This document shows, piece by piece, positions 9,906-18,688 of a stretch of 26,620 nucleotides of DNA. Below the pieces are notes generated by a model that saw only the letters and a list, made by a program, of their open reading frames with translations, was not told the DNA's origin and searched no databases. The translations under genes were made by a program, and so were the position numbers. Origin of the DNA: Chara braunii (taxonomy: Eukaryota > Streptophyta > Charophyceae > Charales > Characeae); NCBI GenBank assembly GCA_003427395.1, contig BFEA01000132.1:2566509-2593128 (forward strand). Direction: 5' to 3'. The number at the start of each line of letters is the position of its first letter. Position 1 is the first letter of the stretch.

Positions 9906-10168
9906 TCTCTCACTCTTCTCGCAAGAGATACAGACTCGTTTCTTTCTTCTCTTGTCTGCTCTAACCCCTGAGAGTTCTGTACATATAGGGCATAAGCAAT
10001 AATTGATTGGGTAGTGATCAAGGGCAGTGCAATCCTTCTCAGCCTTCCAATGTAATCTTCAATCAACTCTCTCTCATCATCTCTATTCAATCTTCTATTA
10101 TACCACTTTATAGTACCCCGAATCATAAAATATCGAGTCAGGTCTATAATCTCATAATCAAATTGCAT
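9902..10168 (-). pseudogene. N-terminal gag segment
   Basis: An open stretch in another frame encodes 88 residues, including IDLTRYFMIRGTIKWYNRR and RELIEDYIGRLRRIALPL, helical and basic. It ends a few bases into the gag frame that starts at 9905, so a 1-nt indel near 9905 most likely separates the two. It is probably the amino end of gag or a linker between the upstream modules and gag. No known domain is recognised. Confidence 0.5.
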
Positions 10169-10462
10169 CGTTTACAACCCGCTGTTGATCCTTCTTGCAA
10201 GAGAGACCAGTTCCTGAAAAGTGTGATATGATACTCTCTCAGTAGTTTCTACTTTCACCACCTTTAACAGATAGTTTATCTCAGTTTGATCAGTGATAAT
10301 TCTCAAAGCAGAATCTCTCATGTGATCTAAAAAAGACTAAAAAATCAAGCTCATCCAGGGTAGAAAGATTTCTATCAGAGATCCGAAGAGTCCCCTCTAC
10401 CTTGGCTACTCTACCTTCCAACACAACTCCTAGTGTCAGCTGTTCAGTCAAACTGGGCAATG

Positions 10463-11009
10463 CTAATCATCATAAGTAACATTTGAAAGGCAGATCTCGG
10501 GTTGGACATAATCAGGGATCTCGAATCTGTGCTCAAAGGTGCTAAAAAGTAGGGATTTTATCATCACAGTGAATTTTTTTTCTCTTGCTCTACCAATCTC
10601 AGCAATAGCTTCCAATAGAGGCATCCAATCTCTCTTGACTTCAAATCCTTTAGCAATCGAGAATTCAGGAAGCTTCTCAAATTGTCTTACTTTTTTCCCC
10701 ATGTTACTTTCTCTTTAATTTTTTAAGCCACTCTTTGGTTCTTATGAGACTAATATAAGCACTTATCTAACAATTCAAGTAGTCATCTTCCTTTTCTAGG
10801 CCTGCTGGTACATAAATCCGTACGTCCAGGCTGCCAATACTTAGGAATTTGACCACTAGAATGTGAAATATTATGGACCCTCTCTCACAAGTCTCATACC
10901 TCATGATCACAAAAGGATTATCACACCCTATCACCTCATAGAGTTTACCCCTCACAGTAGTTATCCTGGCTACTGAGAGTATTCTTCTTGGACTCTCTTC
11001 ACTTTCCAT
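10463..11009 (-). pseudogene. Unrecognised repeated module, third tandem copy
   Basis: The frame 11009-10767 encodes MRYETCERGS and SLDVRIYVPAGLE, and after a shift 10702-10463 encodes VRQFEKLPEFSIAKGFEVKR followed by DWMPLLEAIAEIG. These align, in order, with the neighbouring copy at 10970-11410 (VVRYEM, YDVRIYVPKE, RFTIFDKF, NWYAMIKFA). The module is thus a degenerate tandem copy of about 130 residues. It lies just upstream of gag on the same strand. I do not recognise the fold or family, and no catalytic motif is evident. Confidence 0.5.
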
Positions 11010-11410
11010 GCAAACTTTATCATGGCATACCAGTTGTCTTTAGATAGATTAATATCAGGTAAAGGAGAGACTGAAAATTTATCAAAGATAGTAAATCGAG
11101 TTGACCCAGTACAACATTTGTTATCTCTCTCAAGTCTCTCTTTCTCTCTCAGTACTACCTCTTCAGCAAATCCCCAGCATCTCCCATACACTGCATCAGC
11201 GCTTCTTTCTTTTGGAACATAGATTCTCACATCATACACATCCAGATCTGTGAAATAGAAGGTCAATACATATAATCGTTCCTGATCCCATCTGCTCTCG
11301 GCCATCTCATACCTGACAACATCATATGGAAATGCCTCTCTCTTGCTTAGAGTATTCAGCGACCTTAGGAGACATTCAACCTTCTCTTGACTTAGACCCG
11401 AACCTCTGCC
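10970..11410 (-). pseudogene. Unrecognised repeated module, second tandem copy
   Basis: In frame from about 11410 the sequence contains GLSQEKVECLLRSLNTLSK, then VVRYEMAESRW, VLTFYFTDLDVYDVRIYVPK, then CWGFAEEVVLREKERLERD, TRFTIFDKFSVSP and NWYAMIKFAWKV. It is in the same frame as the copy to its right, separated only by a TGA at 11453-11455. A frameshift near 11000 leads into the next copy. Best-preserved features are an RYE start, a DVRIYVP strand, a Trp followed by a helix with ER-LE, and a terminal W--MI helix. Confidence 0.55.
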
Positions 11411-11452
11411 AAACTTTGACTTTTTTGTCTGATTACTTCTGCTGAAATCTCT

Positions 11453-11810
11453 TCAGCTCTCATGACCACCGTTTCTTTTCTCCCTTGTCAGTACCATGTT
11501 GATTATTGGCAGCCAGTTAGTCCTATCACAATAGTTGTTAGGTATAGGAGGGATTGGAACAGTCTTGTATGTTACTGGCATTATACTCCATTCCACTTTC
11601 CTCTTTTGCTTGATCAAGTCTGTCTTTTTATCATAGATAAATTGGATCACAATCTCCCATAACCAATTAAAATCCTCATCATTATTGCTGCCTCCTTCCT
11701 TAACACAGGGGCTGATATCATAGATATCTTCTTCCAAGAAGTGAGTCAGCACTACGCAGATGGTTGAGCCATAAGAGTGATAACTCCAACAAGCCTTATA
11801 CCTGTAAATA
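11453..11810 (-). pseudogene. Unrecognised repeated module, first tandem copy
   Basis: The frame contains YRYKACWSYHSYGSTICVV, then LTHFLEEDIYDISPCVKEGG, FNWLWEIVIQFIYDKKTDLI, VTYKTVPIPPIPNNY and RTNWLPIINMVLT. The order and spacing match the other copies (RY start, YDI strand, W-helix, Pro-rich stretch, W--II helix). It is the module closest to the primer binding site. No start ATG is clear because a stop lies just upstream near 11828. It may be the first module of the element polyprotein. Confidence 0.5.
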
Positions 11811-11827
11811 TCCCTCTTGTAGTAAAT

Positions 11828-12184
11828 TTAGACAATTCTCTCAGAGCACCGTCGACCAGCATCTGTCCCGATCCGTCTCACTCTCTTCCTTTCAGTTTTC
11901 TTTCAGTATGTTGGACGAAAATAGGGCATACCTGGTGTCAAGCTCGATTCTCTCCATTCAATAATGTCAATCTCCTTTTCCCGATCCAGTGTGGTACCTC
12001 ACACAAGGAAGAAATAAATCACAATCTGCAGTCATGATTCTCAAGAAAATTGGGACTTAGATGAGAATAAATAAAATTAACATGAAGCTCACAGAAATGT
12101 CAATAGTTCTCACGTCCTAATCAAGGCTCAAAGATGATGATGATGATGACCCAGGTTCGTTCCGGACACAAAAAGTTTTTCATG
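11828..12184 (-). other. Leader between primer binding site and first module
   Basis: About 360 nt hold no convincing ORF on either strand. They sit between the primer binding site and the first module, the usual place of a retrotransposon leader and packaging region. A short (GAT)n tract lies near 12135-12150. Confidence 0.5.
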
Positions 12185-12202
12185 TCCCCGGCAACGGCGC
12201 CA
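12185..12202 (-). other. Primer binding site, tRNA-Asp type
   Basis: The minus strand reads TGGCGCCGTTGCCGGGGA, 18 nt complementary to the 3' end of plant tRNA-Asp (ending in CGGCAACGGCGCCA). This is the known primer type of plant Athila-like Ty3 elements. It follows the LTR-type end ...GTGCGACA by four A residues, the normal spacing. It fixes the orientation (minus strand) and the 5' end of the internal region. Confidence 0.88.
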
Positions 12203-12206
12203 TTTT

Positions 12207-12465
12207 TGTCGCACTTTTTCCAGTCGGGCCACTTCGGGCAACCGGAAAGCCAACAGGTTGTCACGCAGGATTTTGTATGTGATTGCAGTAAATAAAATAA
12301 ACTAGATAATGCAAATCCCTTCCTGTTGTGTGCGTCCGGCTTTGAGCGAGACCCTTCAATTGCGGTCTTCGCCGGTCCCCGGTCTTAGGAATCTTTTATT
12401 TTGATTCGGAACAGTAGAGAATTATGCAAATAAATAATTATAAAATTATGAGGTGCTATGCATGC
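12207..12465 (-). repeat. 3' part of the 5' LTR of the Ty3 element
   Basis: The plus strand begins TGTCGCAC at 12207, the complement of a GTGCGACA LTR end directly before the primer binding site. The segment reaches the first assembly joint at 12466, so LTR length is unknown. An AT-rich stretch follows at about 12420-12460. I could not find a matching copy left of 4101, so the LTR call rests on position and terminal bases. Confidence 0.6.
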
Positions 12466-12561
12466 NGCCGGTCCCCGGTCTTAGGAATCTTTTATTTTGA
12501 TTCGGAACAGTAGAGAATTATGCAAATAAATAATTATAAAATTATGAGGTGCTATGCATGC
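12371..12561. other. Exact 95-bp duplication around a single N (assembly joint)
   Basis: 12371-12465 and 12467-12561 are identical and separated by one N at 12466. An exact 95-bp overlap left unmerged at a join is an assembly signature, not biology. The same length recurs at the other joint (18593). Confidence 0.9.
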
Positions 12562-12803
12562 ATCAGTTATGTCAATCTGATTTTGAGAACTGTGACAGAA
12601 TCATTCGCAAGGNCAATCATCATGCAAGATCGATGCAGAAAATAAGATTGACTAACTTGAGCGAAGACAANGGCAATTGAATGAGGGAAGAATGAGAACT
12701 CATAGTAATCCNAGAAAGTACACATAAGCAAGCATGGTCAGCACCTCACAAGGGTTCTCACTCATCCCTCTAATCAGCCTTTNTCAGTCTCTCATCATAC
12801 TAT

Positions 12804-13448
12804 TCATCTCTGACGCTGAGAACCACGCCCTCGTACAGTCTNAGATTGAGGCCTCGTGATAAAAAAACACCTGAAGCCAGCAAGCTCTGAGCATGACCAT
12901 CCNAGGCANATGACGTGGTAGTTGACCATGGAGCAAAACTCCTCNCACAAAGTAGGTAGCCCGTCCACTGAAAAGACTCCTCGCCTGAGGTAGGGGTACT
13001 CNGTGGGTTTGGTCAGTGCCTCAACGTCGATCACTGCCGGAGAGATATACCTCTTTGCCAAGTTAACCATATCCAGCCAACTCGTACCATCCGTGAGAAG
13101 AGAAGGAATATGAGGCTTGGGGTAGTCAGTATAGAGCTTTGGCCCAAAGATGCGGATCAGCGTAGTGCCACCCTCATCGAGCTCCCTCTCTCTCTGCTCG
13201 AGGTATTTGGTTGCTGAGATCCAGACAGGGTCAAAATGCTCATGAGCCTCCTTGCCCTTTTTCAGGTATGACCTCAAGTCATGAATAGTACCGTCAGCAA
13301 AACTGGTATGGACAACAAAGACTGACATGTCCCCCTGTCTGAAGCCGATGGCATTGACATACTGGTAACGGATGACCTCCTTGCATGAAAGCTGGTTGAG
13401 ATTGGTCAGCACTGACTCGCTGACCAGGATAGATTGGACCGTACTCAT
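12804..13448 (-). CDS. Module-containing ORF, diverged copy of the unrecognised module
   Basis: The ATG at 13448 opens a 214-residue frame with several N-containing codons. It contains SVLTNLNQLSCKEVIRYQY, then VFVVHTSFADGTIHDLRSYL, then DPVWISATKYLEQRERELDE, YTDYPKPHIPSLL and SWLDMVNLAKRY. Each block aligns in order with the modules at 11810-10463. It has no in-frame stop and is the best-preserved copy. It lies inside the patch and on the far side of the primer binding site. It may therefore belong to another element, be an ORF in a long LTR, or be misplaced by assembly. The function is unknown and no enzymatic motif is seen. Confidence 0.5.
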   Translation of the reverse strand: MSTVQSILVSESVLTNLNQLSCKEVIRYQYVNAIGFRQGDMSVFVVHTSFADGTIHDLRSYLKKGKEAHEHFDPVWISATKYLEQRERELDEGGTTLIRIFGPKLYTDYPKPHIPSLLTDGTSWLDMVNLAKRYISPAVIDVEALTKPXEYPYLRRGVFSVDGLPTLXEEFCSMVNYHVXCXGWSCSELAGFRCFFITRPQSXTVRGRGSQRQR

Positions 13449-13469
13449 GAATGTCTTGTTTGTCGTCCG

Positions 13470-14100
13470 ATGATTATCAGTGACTTGATCACTGATCTGG
13501 TTACAGAATTGATTGTTGAACTCTTTGTTGGATTACTGATATGGATGCTGATCTGGTTGCCGATTCGATTGCAGATTCGGTTGCTGATCNGATTGCTAAA
13601 CTGCTTACTGAGNTGATTGTCTTTCTGATTACCGCTGATCAGAACACTTGACACGACTGTTTGGACTGATTACCTGCTGATCTGTTTGNTGAACTGAAGG
13701 CTGACTGATTNCTGATTTCTGAATGTTGGTTCTCAATGCTGATTAGAGGATTCAATGATCGCTGACCAGAAAANTGTTCAACTACTGGTCTGAAAACTGA
13801 TTGCTTGCTGACANATTGCTTGCTCAGTGTCGCTGTTTTGATTACCTTTCCGAAGTCTTACTCCGATTGATGTTTTCCTGGTTGCTGGTTGATAGCTAAA
13901 CTGTGAAGGCTNAATACCGATGAGATTATTATCTGAGCACTGACTGATCGCCAATCAAATATCATTCAACTGTTGATCAACCCAGNATCAAGAACTGAGC
14001 ATCCTTGATTAATTGCTGANGGAAAATAAAGTGTTGCTGGTTGACTGATGACGGATAAGTGAATGTTGTTAATTAACNGATAATTATCTCTTGTTTGCTA
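13470..14100. repeat. Degenerate CTGATT/GATTGCTGA simple repeat tract
   Basis: GATTG, CTGATC(T)GGTTG and TTGCTGA units recur at roughly 10-20 bp spacing through about 600 bp, with several N bases. The tract has low complexity and I do not believe any ORF in it. Confidence 0.55.
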
Positions 14101-15304
14101 GTTGTTTCATTTACTGCTCGTGACTCAATTACTTACTCTGTGTTCGGTTGCAACCTGTTTTCCGAACCTGGATCTTTCCTTTTGATCTGTCTCTGTCTGA
14201 TGAGAATCCCTCTCTTACCGAATTGAAGATTAAACTTTCTCACTGATCTCCGACAACCATCCTCTTTGCCTCCTCAATGGATTCCACTGATGAGAGAGTA
14301 CTGTGTAATTTCCCGTCTGACCCATAAATGTAGCAAGTATACTCCACGACCGTCTGACCTCTCACTAACATTAGCGCTCGGTCCCTCATAAGTATTTTCT
14401 GGCTATGAAAGCTCTAGGTCACTCTCTCTGCCCAACCTTCGGTCATGTCCTGATGCAGCGAATAGGTTACTCTTACTATATCTTTTTTCTCCATCTTTCC
14501 CCTTCAAGGGCCCATCACACTAGCCACGAGTGCAAGCACCCGGGTCAAGCATAACCAATATTATGGGCTCTAGGTTAACACTCAGAGATTTTTCAGTGAC
14601 GAGTTTAATACAGTCTCAGAATGAGGACTACCTGTACGCTGCGTGTGACCCTAAGAAAAGTATTCGGGACACTAAACTGTCCCGTCAAATACTTATCTTT
14701 TGACATGTAGAGTACACCTTAATTTCCCCTGTTGAACATTAGTTTTGTCGGGAGTTGGGCAGAAGTGGAGCCCCCTGAACATGTTCTGCCTGACTGTCAA
14801 TTATCTGGGGGCAGGTTGTACATGTATCTGCGGATGTATCTTTATTTTTATTAGGATAGTTAAGTCATCAAAACACTCCAAACAAACTAAAAAAAGAAAA
14901 ATCAACTGAGTGAACATCCGGAGGTTACTAGAGGCAGGAGGTATCAGTCCCCGTCAAGCAGGAACTTGGCGATCAGGTAAGCCACCCTTTTCAACTGTTC
15001 TTTCATTCCATATCGTTTCATCACTCAGCTTCTAAACTCATGAGAAAGGAAAGAGATTGGTTGTCCTGTTGACCAAACAACGTGTTTGCAGACCTTTCGA
15101 AGCTACCGCAAACTCACACAGTCATTCGCAGGCTTACAAAGTCACGCACTCGATTTACCTCAGGGCACATTCTAACTCTTACCTCTATAGGCAAACCTTC
15201 CTTTCCCGTGAACGTGCGCAAGTCAGTACACTCACAACCTCCTGCAGTTACGCGAAGATAATCACACGGTTTGGTCCCTCGAATCAATTGGTCCGTGTAA
15301 TCAC
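14101..15304. other. No recognisable gene
   Basis: Noncoding on both strands by eye. At 14738-14765 the plus strand has TTTTGTCGGGAGTTGGGC, another TGTCG-type LTR-like edge on the minus strand (CCGACA), but no primer binding site follows it. This lies in the uncertain patch. Confidence 0.4.
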
Positions 15305-15458
15305 ACGAAGCCAACGCACCGTGCAGTTATACGAAGCAATCACACAACGCAGTCGCACGAAGCAATCGCACTGTGCAGTTATACGAAACAATCACACGAC
15401 TCAGTCGCACGAAGCAATCGCATTGTGCAGTTATACGAAACAAATGCTCGATGCGATC
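15305..15458. repeat. 52-bp tandem repeat, about three copies
   Basis: Units start at 15305, 15357 and 15409, exactly 52 bp apart. Each begins ACGAAGC and contains GTGCAGTTATACGAA and AATCACAC. A more degenerate unit precedes at about 15250. Divergence between units is low (a few substitutions each), so the array is fairly young or homogenised. Confidence 0.8.
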
Positions 15459-17007
15459 ACAAGGCAAAGGGCACACGAATGCAAAGGCTGCTCATCTTTT
15501 TGGCTTTACCATGTTGTCAGCTAAGGCACTCAGCACAGGGTTTACAGAAAGTAGTATCCCAAGGCTTAGATAGCAATCAAAAAGAAAATTGTCTCCATAC
15601 TCCCACTTTGACATACAGGCACATTCGGTAAGCCAAAGGAAGACTCGCATACTCGGACTGATACCTACTTGCACTCACCAAATCTGCACACATTCAAGCA
15701 TACATTCGCCTATTCACAAGGGCACATGCCTGCTTATGTGTCTACTCGCTCAATCCTTCTCAGGTCACAAGTGAGCCCGTACACCTACTAGTTGACATTC
15801 GATCGAGCGAGCATGTGCAAGCCCAGGTCGTCATACGCTCACGCAGTTACACAATGTAGTTGTGCAATGTAGTCACACAGTGCAGCCAACACTGTACAGT
15901 CTCTCGCAGATGAAAAGGGAAAAGAAGGGCTTAAACCCCAATTGCAATCGTAATCTTCGTCTTCACAGAGCTTAAGCACACGGATACAAAGGTTGCGTGT
16001 CTCATAGACCTTACCAAGAAAACAAGCAAACCACCCAATACAAATAGCACATCCAAATAGACAAGTGTCTAGTCAAGCTAATACCAACGTATTCAATTCC
16101 AGCCACACTAAGCACTTAAACTAAGCTCCCGCACGTCGAGTTTCCTTCATGGCTAGCACATTTTGAATCGCTATTACGCACAGGTGCTACTCTCTTGTTC
16201 GCCCACTTACACAGTCTACCGAGGACTTATTTCTTTGTCACGACGCAACATGGTCAATCAGTAACAATTAGTCGTACTGACTAACTAAACTAAAACGTAA
16301 ACTAAAATTAGTGAAAACAAAAGGGGAATTATTCTGCGAAGACCGACATCTTATCTGAGGGCTTGATCAAGGCTGTTATAAAGGAAAGATATGTCATTGA
16401 CCCTTGATTGCCATCTCCTTTACAGGTTGAAAGTCACGCGAAAGTGGCGGGACAGGCGGTCGTCAGAGAGGGAACGCCAGTCGGTAAGCGAAATCGTCCT
16501 CGAAAGCAAGAGACCCTTCCTCCTTCCCACGGCTTAGCCAGTCTCAGAAACTCTTTGCACGCGAGATGGTTCACCCTCTCTCTCTCACACCATTTTTGCA
16601 TGCACCATATGAAGTGTGCGTGTTGATTCCCTCATAGGCCTGTCCATCCTAAGGCAACAGAAATGGTCTGGCCACACGACAAGCCAACTGTCCAGGGCGT
16701 GTCTGCAGGCCCGTCTTCACCATTCTCCTTGACGTGGCAGTACGAGTTGTGCTCTGACCATTACTCTTGTGAATCTCTTCACTGGCCCCTTTGCAATCAC
16801 GCTCAACATGGCCTGTGATAAATGCAGCTCCCGCCAATTAAACAGCCAAGACACGTCGTCCGCAACTCTCACTGTCCGTGATGTGTGAGCGTCAAAAGGA
16901 AAACACCCGGCTCACGAAAGACCATCCAATCACTAATCAGAGTTCAATCCAAGGTCCCCTCACAGGGAATGATCAACTTCGATCGGGCACGCTCTAATCT
17001 CCCAGCA
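15459..17007. other. No recognisable gene
   Basis: I see no supported gene. The segment is AC-rich with scattered short repeats (for example CACA(A/G)TG(T/C)AG near 15850-15890). It lies within the uncertain patch. Confidence 0.4.
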
Positions 17008-17697
17008 GTTGACGTCAACATCCCANCACACNCATTCAGTTCTCTCCCCNCTCCGCCGCTGACTCTCTCGCCGCGTGCGCATTCTTGGTCGTGGCTGCGC
17101 GCGTCTCACACATGTCTCTTGCCACGGTTGACGTCANTTGNGCTCCGCAAGCTCATCACNTCCTCNACACACCTCTCGTTGACCGCCCTTTCTCTCCCCA
17201 NGCCACACCACCAGTCGCGAGTGTGCCCGTGCAGCTGCACCTGCCTCCCCNCTTTCNGGTTNNGTAACGCTCACACTCTCTCCCCTTCTAGCTGACCGAC
17301 GTCTCTCTCTCCCCGNGCAGTGCCACGTGTCACCCGTGTATCTGCGTAGCTGCCCNGTAGCTCACTCCCCGTTTCTCAGAACAACTACACATTTGACCTC
17401 CAGATCTCTCTCAANAGGTTCTGCAGACTCAAAGCCTTGAGTGCGAACGCTGAGGCTATGGTTGACGTCAACANCATCTCCTGAGTTCGCGCGTTCCTGC
17501 CTGCAACTCGCCNANATTTATTGACTCNCCCTNTCTCCTCGGGCTGCCACGTGTAGCTTGCCCTCAGTCGACCACTCATTCCCCCTTTATTGTCTCCNGT
17601 CCTCAGAGACCGTACTGCCGCCCGTTGACCTCGACCCCGCTACGCTTGCCAAGTCCCTCCTCTCGCTCACTTCCCGTGCCTTCGNCTGTGCCACGTG
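17008..17697. promoter_or_regulatory. Repeated TGACGTCA and CACGTG palindromes
   Basis: TGACGTCA occurs at 17010-17017, 17129-17136 and 17463-17470, twice within GTTGACGTCAAC-type palindromes. CACGTG in a TGCCACGTG context occurs at 17324-17329, 17548-17553 and 17692-17697. These are known cores bound by plant bZIP and bHLH factors (C-box/CRE and G-box). The spacing suggests a degenerate tandem repeat of about 140-225 bp. The region is GC-rich and lies upstream of no clear gene. Binding is inferred only. Confidence 0.45.
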
Positions 17698-17773
17698 CGT
17701 CCTTGTAACCACCTCACANCTCACTTANTGTTCCTCANAACGACCATGCGTTTTTCTCTGGAGTTGCNCCCCT

Positions 17774-18304
17774 TCACACANGNCCTTTTNCTCCGCCTTG
17801 TCTCTCTCCCGTCCCNNGGCCTCTGGGCGCCGGTTGNCGAGAGCTGGCCTNGGGTCCACGCTCCACTNGCTTCACCGCCCGGTGATGCCTCTCNATCTCG
17901 CCTGGTCTATTCCAGGACCTGAGNTCCGTCTCCCGATCCTCCGCCTCACTCATCTCGCTCTCCCCACCTGAGTCNCGTTCCAGGTGGGNCTGCTCCCAGT
18001 CCGCNGTGTNCATCGAGGTNTCGGTCTCATGATACGAGACCNTTACNTGCNTTTTTGNCGTCACGCCGTCCCTTCTGCAGCGCCTCTCCACACGGTCTTT
18101 CGTCTCTGTGATAGCGTCCTGTAGCCTTCCATNAGTCCNCATCTCCTCCTCTTTTNCCCCCTCCACGTTGATCCTCANCCTTAGCTCGTCTCCCCCATCG
18201 TAGTTGAGTATTGNCGTGATCCAGGGCCCCTCCCCGGACATAGGCTTCCACCGAATCTGGTGATACCAGNAGCAGGGTCTATACCCNTGCAAAGCCATAG
18301 CCAC
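17774..18304 (-). CDS. Module plus disordered tail, likely N-terminal part of a retroelement polyprotein
   Basis: From an ATG at 18304 (a second lies two codons on) the frame gives GYRPC, WYHQIRWKPMSGEGPWIT, ILNYDGGDELR and RINVEG, then GRLQDAITETKDRVERRCRR. This follows the same block order as the modules at 11810-10463 (RY/RP start, D-strand, long helix with ERR). A charged, probably disordered tail follows (SGGESEMSEAEDRET, RPGEIERHHRAV-like). About 20 codons contain N. A TATA box lies at 18449-18443 on the same strand. It could be the start of another element of the same family. It is located in the uncertain patch. Confidence 0.45.
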   Translation of the reverse strand: MAMALXGYRPCXWYHQIRWKPMSGEGPWITXILNYDGGDELRXRINVEGXKEEEMXTXGRLQDAITETKDRVERRCRRDGVTXKXXVXVSYHETXTSMXXADWEQXHLEXDSGGESEMSEAEDRETXLRSWNRPGEXERHHRAVKXVERGPXASSXQPAPRGXGTGERQGGXKXXV

Positions 18305-18442
18305 TCAGAGACANCCACNNACCCACCCCTGGGTGCACACACTCAGATGGCCCAGGCTATTCACCGTTCCACTCAGNNCCTCAGACCAGCAACACTAGAC
18401 GTGGCGGGATAGTTCACCCTGCTCAGCNCCCCGCCTGCTGTC

Positions 18443-18449
18443 TTTTATA
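18443..18449 (-). promoter_or_regulatory. TATA box upstream of the minus-strand module ORF
   Basis: The minus strand reads CTATAAAAGACAGC, about 140 bp before the ATG at 18304. Distance and sequence suit an RNA polymerase II start about 30 bp downstream. It lies just left of the LTR-like repeat copy, so it may belong to an LTR whose edge was lost at the assembly joint. Confidence 0.4.
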
Positions 18450-18497
18450 GATCTGCCTCATACCGAGTTACCTGCGTTCTAAANGGGAAGCTTCAAG

Positions 18498-18688
18498 ACT
18501 TGGTGAAAATTCGAAAATAAACGGAATAATTTTAAAATTGTGATTTTACACAAAAGGAAACCAAGAGAGAGGAAAGAGAATAACTTATGGCCNACTTGGT
18601 GAAAATTCGAAAATAAACGGAATAATTTTAAAATTGTGATTTTACACAAAAGGAAACCAAGAGAGAGGAAAGAGAATAACTTATGGCC
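18498..18688. other. Exact 95-bp duplication around a single N (second assembly joint)
   Basis: 18498-18592 and 18594-18688 are identical, with N at 18593. The same 95-mer also begins the window at 1-95, and the base after it differs (G at 96, T at 18689). That is the pattern of a branch node in a k-mer assembly graph. Confidence 0.9.

Larger units (their letters stand above)
4101..12202 (-). mobile_element. Internal region of a decayed Ty3/gypsy retrotransposon
   Basis: Reading leftward on the minus strand, the order is primer binding site, tandem unknown modules, gag with zinc knuckle, aspartic protease, RT, RNase H and integrase. PR-RT-RH-IN order is diagnostic of Ty3/gypsy (Metaviridae-like) elements. 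The tRNA-Asp primer binding site is the type known from plant Athila-like elements. The pol end is placed at the TAA at 4101-4103, after an integrase C-terminal tail that can be followed across two breaks. At least eight in-frame stops and several frameshifts make it nonautonomous as assembled. Unusual points are the long multi-module region before gag and a frameshift signal between protease and RT. Confidence 0.85.
12467..18592. other. Probable gap-filling patch, low-confidence sequence
   Basis: Every N in the window lies in 12466-18593, as scattered single bases (dense at 12613-14078 and 17027-18485). The segment is flanked on both sides by exact 95-bp overlaps with the neighbouring contigs. 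Sequence and order inside may be a consensus of several repeat copies. Treat modules and repeats in it as real families but uncertain neighbours. Confidence 0.75.

Noticed and set aside
15305-15458. CRISPR-like array
   Set aside because: The units are contiguous 52-bp tandem copies without unique spacers, and the context is eukaryotic transposons.
15057-15524. Plus-strand ORF over the 52-bp repeats
   Set aside because: Its Thr/Arg/Ser composition simply follows the tandem repeat, and there is no independent evidence of coding.
16649-16837. Minus-strand GHVERDCKG, resembling the second half of a CCHC zinc knuckle
   Set aside because: The CxxC half is in a different frame and too far upstream, and no gag-like sequence surrounds it. 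Probably chance.
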